Below, piece after piece: positions 50,601 through 61,560 of a DNA stretch of 64,000 nucleotides (positions are counted from its first letter, which is position 1; the number at the start of each line of letters is the position of its first letter). The stretch is taken from assembly GCA_037903355.1 (NCBI GenBank), contig JBAJFE010000026.1:7599184-7663183 (forward strand), written 5' to 3'. Source of the DNA: Trichuris trichiura (lineage: Eukaryota; Nematoda; Enoplea; Trichinellida; Trichuridae). Under the pieces are notes generated by a model. The model saw only the letters and a program-made list of their open reading frames with translations, was not told the DNA's origin and searched no databases. The position numbers were made by a program, and so were the translations under genes.

Positions 50601-52529
50601 GTTTGACTGTTTCGTTGCGTTTGCTTGCGTCGCTTAGTTTTTGTTGCATAAGAAAGACACACGGACTACTATGTTGAATGTGCAAAGTGTTGTACGACGT
50701 ACGTGCACTTTGTTGACCATCTTAGTGCACGATGCTTAACAGTAGCAGCTGGTTTGCAATTCTTTTGCTTTCTCAATGGCCTGTTTGCACGTACGTCCTA
50801 ATACTTTTGAGGTATTCTCCATTTGCGTGTCGTGGGCATCCTGGAATACATGCGCAGCAAGGCTGGAATTGATACAAGACATGTGTCTAGGCTTAAGATG
50901 CAGACCTTTCCTCTACCCGGTGCAGTTAGTGGCTGCTTATCCGACAAGTATAAGTGTGCTCAGATTGCTTCCCTGGTGTTACTGGTGCGAGTACATTTTG
51001 TACCACGAAAGAAGACGAAAGATACGGTCATGTTGGTACTTCGCTCTCTGTGGACAGCGTATAGTCTTTCACATGCCTACTTTTGGCGTTTCCGTTTCAT
51101 GGAAACCACTCTGAACATCGGAAGAACTGGGAAAACGGCCTTCAGATCCACAGTTTCTCGAAGCTAAATGCTTTACTGCGATGAATTGCGTCACTCTAAG
51201 TGCCTATGTGAACTCCAAGCTTGCTATGGACACGTTGAAATCCTTTTTTTAATATTCAGTGCATAGTGGAGTGAAAGAAACGAAGTGTCGATATTCAAGA
51301 GAGTCTGAAATTGAATGTTGTTAAATTCATGTCTTCCAAAAGGCTGAAGCGAGGTTATTTCTTTTAAGGTACGTATACAGTAACGACTTGTGTCCTGTAT
51401 GATTTTTGACTGTTTCAATGCATCAGTGCTTTGGTAGCACCTGTGTACTAACAAATGTATTTTTCTGTCTCTCGCTATAATCCTCAGCTCATAATATACC
51501 TCAATGAATGACCAGATGAGGCACCGCCAGGTATGTATGTTTTAGGGAAAATCAATCACGCAAGTGCGGAGGAAATAGGTGCTTTGTCCCAGGCGCTGTT
51601 TCCAGTTACGGCTAAGGGTAATGGGTGCCTTAAATTTTTTTTTATCGTGATGAACTTTGTCGCGCAAGAGATTATTTTGATGATATTTCCCACTTGGCTG
51701 TGCATTAAGGTTTGATTCGTCTGTGATACATGCGTGAAGCCTTACTGATGCAGAAGCAATAAGAAGTGTAGAGTAATCACAGTTCGCTGTACGTAAAATT
51801 ATTGAAGTCTGCTGTTTCGGATTCTACGACTAATACTAGCGGCAGTTCTGGCATGCAGCCTCGTTGACGTGATCATTTTTCAAGAGTGGGATACTTTTCG
51901 ATGTTGATCGGTTGCTCTGTTACGTTACTACAGACAGGCGTATCCCCTTGTGAAATCCATGCTTGTTATGAGCGGAACCATGAATTCTGCCCATGTGATA
52001 AAATTGTGGAACTTTAAATGTTAAGAAAGCTTATGTGCTTTCTTGAAGATGGTTGGTTCAGTTAATAGCCTTGACATGACCAGTCTGTGCAAGACGTTAG
52101 CTGACCGTGTAAGTACTCCTTGCTGAAATTGTCTGGCGAGCTCCGTTTGTTGCGCGGTCACGAAATCACTTAATGTTTCGCCCATCAAAAGAGAGCTTAT
52201 GTGGAGAGAAAAGGAAGGTTGCCCAAGTCTTTCAACAGCTTAGAAGATCTGGAAGAGTTATTAAACTTTTACGCGAATATTCACAGGTAGGGCACTACCA
52301 TTTTACGAAGATTAAATTCTGCAAACGCTTAGACTTGTCGAATGTCTTTCAAGAAAGTCAGCTGTAGGACAAGCTTGTTTCAGCCATCTCGCCAGCTTCC
52401 GTTGTCTAGCAAAGAAGCAAAAAAAATATGGTCGTCTTGTCGCCGTATGCTGCTTCCTGATGAGTAGTTAAACGTTTATAGAAGTGCTCGTAAGCAGGAC
52501 ATTAGTATCTCACGGCGATTAAATTACGG

Positions 52530-53335
52530 TGGCTAAATGCTCCCTGCAAGTGCCTGAACTCGCCGAATGTTTATTGGGCTTTCAAGAAAGTCAGACGCCA
52601 GACAAAAGGCGAAACCTTTTCAAGTTTTCACTTTCTGTAAAAGAGGATGTTTTCATGATGATCAATCGCGTCCAGTCGCGAGAAAAAATTTCTCTTTCTT
52701 CTTTGGGAGCTTTCACTTTTTCCCTTGATCCCGCGACTCGTGAATGAATACATTCAGCGCTGCGTCTTGCAGCTGCTTGAATTTTTGCGGCTTTGCATTC
52801 TACAACCTTTTAAAGTCTTTAGAGAGTATGCTTCCATTGCAGGTACGTATGTAAAAGTATATGATATTTCGTATCTCATGCAGTTTCTGAATGCTTTAGT
52901 CTTACAGGTTGCTGTGCTTTAGGATACGATAACCGCGGCAAGGTAACAGTAATCAATAGAACGTGTATTCGTGAAGTTACGAATAGCTCAAGCGGAAGCA
53001 CTATATTTATGGGCTTTCAAGTAAGTCAGACAACGTACAAAAAACAAAACTTTTCAAGTTCTGATATTCAGTAAGAGAGTATGTTATCGTGATGATCCGT
53101 CGCATTTTCCCTTTGAGACCTTTCATTTTTTTTTCATGATTCTCTGCAGTCGTAAATGAGCGCTGCGTCATGCAGCTGCTTGAATTTTCATTAAATTTCT
53201 GAGGCTTTGCATTTTGTAATCGTCTGAAATTTTTAGAGTACAGGTAAGTGATACAAAAGTGCATGTTTTCATGACAGTCAAGGAAGTAGTAGCCTAAACG
53301 AATTTCGTTTTCTCCTTTGGGACCTTTCACTTTTT
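52530..53335 (-). pseudogene. Conserved module, copy 3, with extra partial duplicates
   Basis: 52538-52880 reads (minus) KVVECKAAKIQAAARRSAEC, IHSRVAGSREKVKAPKEERE, DWTRLIIMKTSSFTESENL, closing with a stop. At 53006-53260 the same segment is duplicated again, more degraded, and a third partial copy follows at 53260-53335. Early stops on the 5' side show that it is broken. Confidence 0.5.
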
Positions 53336-53439
53336 CGTGATTGGTTGGTTATTTGCTTCTCGGTTATTTGAACCTTAATCTGAACTGGTTAGTTATTTGC
53401 AAAAAAATTGTTAGTGTATGTGAGTAAAGAGTGATAATG

Positions 53440-55080
53440 ATTAGCCCAGTGACGGTGGCGCTGATTGCTTAAGTCTAGGTCAATTCTGATTATTCAGTTT
53501 CCTGTTAATGCCCATCATCCATTCAATGGAAACTGCCCTCCCTCAACTTTAGCACGAAAACTAATCAGCTGCCGATTAACACCTGTTGTACAGCACTGCG
53601 TAGGCTATGAAAAATGAATCGTATAGAATAGGTTTATTGGACGTCTATTACAACTAGTGCGTGTAAAACACAGATGGTTGTAGAAGAGGTTAAACATGGT
53701 GCATGATGCAGTGATTATTAATTGCACGGGACAAAACGACTAAGCTAAGAATGGTCTTGTCACTGTCTGACAGTCCATCGTCTTCTGTGTCGTGCAACAG
53801 GGTAGAAAAAGAGCACTTTCGAAAAGATTTCATAACGGTTTCCGACTTTACTTGCTCCATGCCTTTATTACAAACTGGTACAGCAAACTGAGCGATGGAG
53901 TTTGCGTTTGTCCGCTGGCTCTGTACCTTTTCTGCCCGTTTGTTATACATTCTTTCCACTCTTCTCGGATGAAGTTTTTGAAGGGCTTATTAATGCAAAC
54001 GTCTAGCGGCTGCAGAACTGGTGTAAGCCCATCGGGAATTGTGGCTATTTATATTTTGCATTTCTTTAAGTGTGATTTTCTTGCTTCAGTTATGTGACTT
54101 CGGAATAAGTCGCACACCAGTAAGCTTTTGCTGTTGGCATGCCCAGGTTTTTTTTCCAGATGTTGGCAATCCACAACCGCACACCCTGTTCATCCGTCCA
54201 GTCGTTCTCGTGAAAGTGGACAAAGGCGCCAGAAGGAAAGTCCTCTCTTGGCCTCCTTTTCCTCTTAAATACGACCATGGGCTTCAGCTTCATTCCATTA
54301 GCCAGGCAGGACAGTACACCACCGTGAAGTGAGTTCTTTCATGTCTTGTGCTTTTCACTAGAATAGATTTTGTGGCTTTACTATGGATGGTTCCATTGCC
54401 AATCATACCGAAAAATTTTGGCGTCTCATCCATATTACTGATGTTGCCCAGTGGAAACTCATTTCCTCTTGTGAGATTACTGACATGGCTGGAAATACAA
54501 TTTCGTGAGATAGGGCAGAGTTTCCTTCCGTAAAACAACGCTTCGACTTTTTGAGTATTTGGAGATTGCACGCTACGTTTCTTCAGAAAAGATACGTGTA
54601 AATATACCGCCGGGAGACACACAGCTTATCATTGAAATGCACAGGAGCTTTCTGCGCAATTTTCGTCTTCGGTCTCAGTACGAGGTCCTTCCTTTTCGTG
54701 AAAGGGCGGCACCATGCAGCCGTTACCGTAAAAGCGTAGGATAAGTATGGGTTGCAGTAGGCTCAGTTTGTCGTTTGATCTCTCATGTCTGTCCTTATGA
54801 TGCTTTGTCGCTGTTGTCTCACTCATTCTGCCAAACTGTTCCGGCCAAATGCCTCAGCGTCTTGCACGTTTTTTCTTCAGCATCTTCTTCAGGGCCTCTT
54901 CCCGTTTCCACAACAAAAACGACTGAAGGATGACTTCGCTTCGCAAATTACATTCATTTTATGACCGTTGAGGACCAGTGACGATTGTCTTGAATGCTCC
55001 GGAGATTAAAGGTTATTGTACATATAACGGGATATTCACTACGCTATAAAGACAGTTCATTATATAAACTTATAGTCATC
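53440..55080 (-). mobile_element. Pogo-type DNA transposon, damaged copy L1
   Basis: On the minus strand, pieces of a pogo/Tigger-like DDE transposase appear in order. 54880-54830 is a weak N-terminal piece (KREEALKKM-like). 54450-54290 has GNISNMDETPKFFGMI, with the first catalytic Asp, and HERTHFTVV. 54290-54100 reads KLKPMVVFKRK, then HENDWTDEQGVRLW. About 54090-53900 reads IPDGLTPVLQPLDVCINKPF. 53900-53780 reads VMKSFRKCSFSTLLHDTEDD. The second catalytic Asp (usually in a WDSF-like motif) is lost. Stops and frame changes are present. Its 3' outer end (53440-53640) is repeated inverted at 56740-56965. Confidence 0.75.
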
Positions 55081-55860
55081 ATATCTTCAGGTTTACTGGA
55101 TGTCTATTACAACTACTGTATGTAAAAAACAGATGAATAGATCGTAGAAGCGGATAAACATGGTGCATGACGCGGAGGCAGGAAACAGAACAGTTAAGCT
55201 AGGTATGATCTTTAACGTAGTCTGGCAGTCCATCGTTTTCTGTGTCGTCCAGCTTATCCTTCAAATCCGCGTGCATTTTCTGTGCAATTTTCGTCTTTTG
55301 TCTGAGGACGGGGTCTTTACTTTTCATGAAACGGCTGCACCATCAATGCGTTACGGGAAAGCCTAGGATAAGTGTGGGTTGCAGTGGGCCCAGTGCAACG
55401 ATTCATCTTTGTATCTGTCCATGTGATACGGGCGCTCTGTCACTATTCTCGCACTCATTCTGCCAAACTGTTCTCTAGTTCTGGGCACGAGTCGATGCCT
55501 GAGCGTCTTGCGCATTGTTCCTTAGGCATCATTTTCAGGGCTTCTTCCTGTTTCCTCCAATCGGTCACCATCTTCCGGGTAATGCGATACTTCCTGGCCG
55601 CCTGTGCATTGTTGCTTTCTTTTGCCATCTCGACGACTTCCAACTTGAATCCGGCTTCGTAGCTTCTCTGCGTCATAGCTCACATGCAGAATGCGCTGAG
55701 TAAAGCTGAAGAATTTCCTTCGTTAAGGAGACTTATTCTTCGTTAGTTACATGGTTTCTTCAGTTGCTGCTGAGAGCGCGATACAGAGCGACACGCGACA
55801 AAGTTTACACGTATCTTTTTTGAAGAAGTGTAGCGTGCGATCCCCAAATAAGCAAAAGTC
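55080..55860 (-). mobile_element. Pogo-type copy L2, internally deleted, with intact DNA-binding N-terminus
   Basis: 55455-55676 (minus) is an open 73-codon frame starting MTQRSYEAGFKLEVVEMAKE, then AARKYRITRKMVTDWRKQEE, a helix-turn-helix of the Brinker/CENP-B-like type found at the N-terminus of pogo-type transposases. It then has KCARR-like residues and a conserved PELE. 55080-55260 matches the 3' end of copy L1 (53630-53790), so the whole catalytic core is deleted. A DNA-binding fragment without catalysis remains. Confidence 0.7.
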
Positions 55861-56965
55861 GAAGCGGTGTTTTACATAAGGAATGAAACTGCTTTATCTC
55901 AGAAAATTGTCTCCAGGCGTGCCAGAAATCTGACAAGAGCAAATGAGTTTCTATTAGGCAGCATCGGTAACATGAGTGAGAGGTCAATAATTTTCGATAT
56001 AATTGGCAATACAACCATGGATAGTAAAGGCACAAAGTTTATTGTAATGAAGGGCGCTGGCCATAAAAGAACTCATTTCACGGTGGTGCTATCGTACCTA
56101 GCTAATGCAACGAAGCTGAAGACTATGGTCATATTTAAAAGGAAGTGAAGGCCAAAGGAGGCACCTTTGTCCGCTTTTATGAGAACGGCTGGATGAATGA
56201 ACAGGGTGGGAGATTGTGGATTGACAAAATTTGGACAAAAAACCCTGAGCGTAGCAGCAACAGAATCATACTGGCGCGAGACTCATTCTGAAGTCACTTC
56301 GCAGAAACAATGAAATCACATTTAAAGGAATATAAAATAGAAACAGCCGTAACCCTCGGTGGGCTTACATCAGTTCTGCAACCGCTGAACGTTTGCATTA
56401 ATAGGATGTTTAAAGACTTTATTATGTGAGAACAGTGGAAAGAATGTATAACGAAACGGCAGAAGAGGTACATAGCCGACGGATAAATGTGAGCAGCATC
56501 GGTCAATTTGCTGTGCCAGTTCGTAATAAAGGCATGGAGCAAGGTAAAGACGGCAACCGTTATGAAGTCTTTCCAAAAGTGCATCATCTCTACCCTGTTT
56601 GACGACACAGAAGGCGATGAACTGCCGATGACTGTGATGAAGACCATTCCTAGCTTGACCGTTTTGGTCCGTGCAATTAATATTCAGTGCATGCGCCACG
56701 TTTATACGCTTCCACAATGTATTCATTTGTGTTTTACCTCCAACAGTGCCAACCTTCGTCGAATAAACCTACTCAATACGATTCATTGTACATAACGGAT
56801 GCAATGCTCCACAACTGATCAGGCAACTGATCAGTTTACGCGTTGAACTTGAAGCAAGACCGTTTCGATTGAATGGTTGATTGGCATTAACCAGTAAACT
56901 GACCAGTAAGAATTAACTTAGAGTTGAGCAATCAGCGCCGCCATCATTGGGCCTCATACTTTGGG
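55860..56965 (+). mobile_element. Pogo-type copy R, 5'-truncated, opposite orientation
   Basis: The plus-strand frame 55867-56148 has GSIGNMSERSIIFDIIGNTT (the first catalytic Asp of NMDET is changed), then GHKRTHFTVVLSY and KLKTMVIFKRK. Further on are GGRLWIDKIW, a kept second Asp in LARDSF, GGLTSVLQPLNVCINRMFKD, and VMKSFQKCIISTLFDDTEGD. Several stops interrupt it. The N-terminal DNA-binding part is missing. It ends in an inverted copy of the 53440-53640 terminus. Confidence 0.72.
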
Positions 56966-57104
56966 GGAAGGGAGGTTCTTATACACTATGATGTAGATCT
57001 TTTTTTTCACCTACTGTAATCATGTTCATGTTAAATTTTCGGCCTCTCGCAGTCCTGTATACCTGCTGTTTCTTAACCCTGTATACAGGAGGGTATAAGT
57101 ATAC

Positions 57105-57375
57105 CTGCTTACACCCTCCTGCTTTCCTGCTTTTCCTTGACCTACTGGACTCCCACCTTAGCCGCTTTTCTGTACCTACTGTACCCTCCAGCTTACCTGC
57201 TTTTCCTTAACCTACTGTACTCCCAGCTTAGCCGCTTTTTCTTCACCTACTGTACCCTCCAGCTTACCTGATTTTCCTTAACCTAGCTAGACCCTAACTT
57301 TAAAATGGTCCGGTAACTTTTCCTTAACCTACTGTTTCCTTCACCTTACCTGCTTTTCTTTAAACTAGCTAGCCC
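57105..57375. repeat. CT-rich minisatellite, unit near 36 bp
   Basis: Repeated words cctgcttttccttaacctac, tgtactcccagcttagcc and tgtaccctccagcttacc alternate about every 36 bp over five to seven diverged units. A short inverted word, tgtatacctgctg...cagg...tatacctgctt, precedes it. Confidence 0.7.
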
Positions 57376-57574
57376 CCCCGCGAAGTTCAAAACAGTCTCA
57401 CTACCGGCGCAGTTACTTTCTTTCCTCCTCACTTTGCTCCTAAAACTAAACTGCATACTATTTCACCTTATTTGAGGTGCATACGCACAACGCCTGGTGA
57501 CAACACATCTTACATTGTGGACATCAAACCATGCATTCAAAGGATGCGTTTGCGACTCACACTGGCTACCAAAT

Positions 57575-57860
57575 TATTTAACAATAGAAAGGTTATAACG
57601 TGCATACTTACAAAGCAAGCTTCCACTAAAGCCTTTTCAGATGACCAATCACTTGCAATTCCACTCATATTTGAGTATTACCGTCTGCGACCATAAGCGG
57701 TGAATATATTCAACAATGCAAGTTATAACGCGCGTACTTACAAAGCAAGCTTCCATTAAAGCCTTTTCAGGTATTGCGTTGTCCAATCACTTGGAATTCC
57801 ACTCACACTTGAGTGTTACCATCTGCAACCATAAGCGGTGAATACATTCAACAATACAAA
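57575..57860. repeat. Tandem duplication of about 140 bp, with a third copy at 61565-61710
   Basis: The segment from gttataacgtgcatacttac to taagcggtgaatatattcaac is repeated at once, beginning gttataacgcgcgtacttac, and recurs at 61.6 kb beginning gttataacgtacctacctac. All copies keep aaagcaagc and a gccttttcag word. Confidence 0.75.
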
Positions 57861-58459
57861 TAGTACTTGATAGGAGGAACCATTTCCACTCACAATGTCA
57901 ACAAGAAATTCATTCAGAAGGATCACCACCACGCGCGTATCGCAAAGAATTCCAACGTATTCCTACGTACGCGCGAACAGGCATCTGAAAGCAAGTCGAT
58001 TCCACGCCAGCTGCCTTTTTTAAGCACAGTAGTTTAAGATGGTCAACAAAAGTGCTTACAGGTCATGCAATACCTTATACGTCCAATAAAACAGGGTATC
58101 AGTCTTTCTTGCGGATCAAAAATTGAGCGACACCCATTAACAGAATCTTACGAACGTCCCACGAATAGAAAGACTAACATTTCTACCCCAATTAAACGAC
58201 CAGCAAAGGCCAAAGGACTCGACGTTATCAATAATCTTCCGGCGGGAGACATGCTTAAGAATATCACTCCTCACCAGTTAACCGCTTCAGTTGCATAGCT
58301 TGCTGAAACGGCGGCTTTTTCTTACAAGCGATCATCTCGTTGTTGGAGCGTTTGCTTTTGTACAACCGATTGAACACGACCTCGTGTTATAAGGATTGCT
58401 GTTATTTTGTCCCGGTTGTCATATCGTAAACTACGGCGTCCTGCAACAGTAAAGCATTC

Positions 58460-58901
58460 AGAAACTGTATGACATTACGCTTATTTTACTGTGTTTACCT
58501 GTAACAGAAACGGACTCTCTAAAGCTTCAGAAGGTTGCAGAAAGTAAAGCCAATGAAATTGAAACCGCTGCATGACGCTGCTCCGAATACATTCGTCCAG
58601 AGTGCGACGAGTGGTGAGAGAAGTGAAATGCCCCAAAGGAGAAGAGGAAGTTTGTTTCAGCGACTGCAGAAAACTGATCATCATGAAAACGTGCTCTATT
58701 ACCGAAACTGAAAACTTGGAAAGTTTTGTTTTTTGTCAGCCAGCTGACTTTCCTGAAAGCCCAACATTCGACAAGTTTATGCATTTGCAGAAAGCATTTC
58801 ACCACCGGAATTTAATTTTAGTAAAATGGGAGTGCCCTACTTGTGAACACTTCTGTGAAAGTTTAATAACTCATCCGAAACCGCTATACGCAGATAAATG
58901 A
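58460..58901 (+). pseudogene. Conserved module, copy 4 (inverted, mostly open)
   Basis: After an acceptor-like taacag, the plus strand reads LKLQKVAESKANEIET. It then needs a one-base shift to continue as RIHSSRVRRVVREVKCPKGE, EVCFSDCRKLIIMKTCSITE, ENLESFVFCQPADFPESPTF. The open part (58572-58901) is 109 codons, the longest for this module. It is homologous to copies 1-3. Confidence 0.5.
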
Positions 58902-60429
58902 CCATGTCAATTTGCTTCCTTAAGAACCAATGGAATCTGGCGAGATGGCTGAAACAGGCTGAATACAAGCCTTCATTTAGTGTCAGCAGCCATTGAGTCA
59001 GAGTATGTGAATGACAAATCTTTGAAAGCTCACGAGCGTCTAATAGACAGAAGTCGCCACTTGAGTCTTATCTTTAAACATCCTACAGGCTTACAAAGCG
59101 TGTAACAGAGACTGAAATCAGTAACATCTTGGAAAATAAACGCACCCTCCGCCATAATTGTATCGTCCTATTCAGTTAGACGAAAACGTATTTATCGGAC
59201 AACCAGACGCTGGTGATAACGAAGCTCTTCAGCTTCAGTACGACTGATTTTGCTTCGGTGAACTTATCTAATACTCACATAATCTGCCATCCCGAAAGCG
59301 CGGTCACCAACGTGACATGCTTACCTGACCGACCAGCAAACCAATTGGTCAAATGGTTGGATGGCTTTACCTAACTAAGTATCGCTCACTCCGGTGCCGG
59401 ATAAATGGTCAGCCTTAACCAGCACGTCTACTGAAGACTTCACCTCTTGGCCTACCAGTTTTTAATCGCTGGCATCCACTGATCAGAATTTGGCTGTACA
59501 AACTGCAGGGCACATATGCCAAGTTGACGTCTGGTTAAAAAAAGTGCCATGGGACTGGCGTGCACACTGGCAGCAGTCGGAAATTAACAGAGCCTTCCAA
59601 GGAACATCTTTCCTACTGTTCAACTTCATCTTCAGTTATATACGAAGGCCATTCGAATCAGATCCATAGAGCAGAATCTGTTCTATGACTTGGAGAACTT
59701 TCCTTTTCTATCCACAAAAGCACTCTTTTTGTGGAAGGTTCGTGAAGACATTAAGCCATTTCGTAAGTACGGAACAGGTGGAGCGCACAGGGCAATTTCA
59801 GCAATGAATAACTCCACGGCCAACTAACGGTCTGTACAGACTGTCCACGTCAGCGCGATTAACAGAAACAACGATCCTCGCAATAGCACCTCAGCTTTCT
59901 TAATGTTTAAAGTTACGCAAGTTTCATTCATGGGCACGATTCGTGGTTCTGATCACAAAAGGCACGCATTTCACAAATTGCGTCGCTCGTCAGGACTAAT
60001 GCGACGAGGTAACCGTTCAACATGAAACAGTATTCACTCCCAAAAAATGACCACGTCAACAAGGCTAAAACTTTCGTGCCAAATCTGATTCTAGTATTAG
60101 TCGCAGAACACAAAAGCGCAGACTTTAGTAATTCTAGGTGCATCGAACTGTAATTACTCGGCACTTAGCACTGCCTCTCCATCGTATCGTCAGGGTTCAT
60201 GCATGTATCCCAGACGAATCAAAGGTAAATGCACAAGTGCGAAATGTCATGAACACAGTCCTTTGTGAGAGAAGATTGACCACAATGAACAATTTCATGC
60301 ATCATTTACGCTTAGTCGTAATTGCAAACAGCGCTCGGAACAAAGCACTTCTTTCCTTAACAGTTGTCTGATTGATTCCCGTTATAACATATATACATGG
60401 TCGTGCCACGTCTGGGCGTCGTTGAAGTA

Positions 60430-61560
60430 AGATAAGCTGCGAACGATGACGAGTGTCAGAAACTTACATTTGTGAATGCACTACTGATGTGAAAGCACTG
60501 ATGTGCTGAAATAACCAAAAATTATACAATGCATGAGTCATCAGTGCATATGTACCACAAAGAAATTACTTCTTTCCAGGCTTTTCAGACTACTCGGACT
60601 GTCATTTTTAAGAGAATATAAGTAAAGGATCTACGGTTTCGTAAGAATAAAGAATTACTTTAAAGCTCAAGGAACATAAGAACTGACAGACGACCAAGAT
60701 TTAAAAACGGTTATAAGAAACATAGATCAGGAAAAGAATTGAAACTGGAGCAACGTTCCATTTGGATTTGTATTTCTGCCGTCTGGAAAGATACACTAAA
60801 CACAATTCGCTAAATTGCTGTATACTTAAATTTACTAAAAAGCTCGAGCAACTTGAATATTCTTACACACGTGCTCGGACATTCTCATTTTCCAATTCTC
60901 CACAGCCCTCTTCACTAGGACTGACAGTGCCTACAGCACGAATTACAACCTCCCCTTTGAAATTTCCCTAAATTACTGGCCATGTACATTTCTCTATTCG
61001 TCCGGAGAAGCCTAAAGACGATGACCGGCGGTGGACTTACTCCGCGTTGCTTTGCTCTTTATTTCATAAGACTATCATGGACAATGGTAGCGCGTACTAT
61101 GATTTTATAAACGTAAACATTTTCATATGCTTCACGCGTATACTCGAAAGCGTTTATATTAAAAAGAAAGGTTTGCGTATTGTTCTTAGAAATCAGCAGG
61201 ATCAAGGCATTTTGCTGCATTCTCATTGTAGCCTTGTGATCATCAGAAGCATACCAATTCCTAAACTGTTCACAGGATGCAGTATACCTGAAAGTCTAGC
61301 GTACGCTTTGCATTGCGGTTTACTGGTGCAAAAGATCAGCACTCTTCATTGCACCACGTGTGCAGCTCAAAAGAACACACACGCGTTCTTATCACTTGTA
61401 GACCCAAGTTACCCGTCTGCAGAAAAGTCTCTGGGCCAAAGGAAAGTAACGCATGAAACTTACGTGTAATTACGGTCGACATACAGAGCCTCTTACCTTC
61501 TGGACAACACATCAACTCATATATTCAAGGGAAACAACTGCAAGGTGACTTGCTACCAAA
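60430..61560. other. No gene recognised
   Basis: Part of the right repeat arm or an insertion into it. A 140-codon plus frame (61047-61469, starting MLCSLFHKTIMDNGSAYYDF) is open and protein-like in places (RIVLRNQQDQGILLHSHC), but I recognise no family and see no homologous frame in the left arm. Confidence 0.35.

Larger units (their letters stand above)
41090..53340. repeat. Three direct copies of a 5-6 kb diverged repeat unit
   Basis: The anchor gctccctgcaagtgcc(c/t)gaa occurs at about 41280, 47358 and 52538, spacings of about 6.08 and 5.18 kb. Other paired anchors are 41745-41930 with 47770-47960, and 45720-45800 with 50870-50950 (acatgtgtcta(t/g)gcttaagat). Unit 3 lacks about 550 bp present in unit 2 (around 46600-46900). 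No copy has a long intact ORF. The same unit recurs inverted to the right. Confidence 0.75.
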
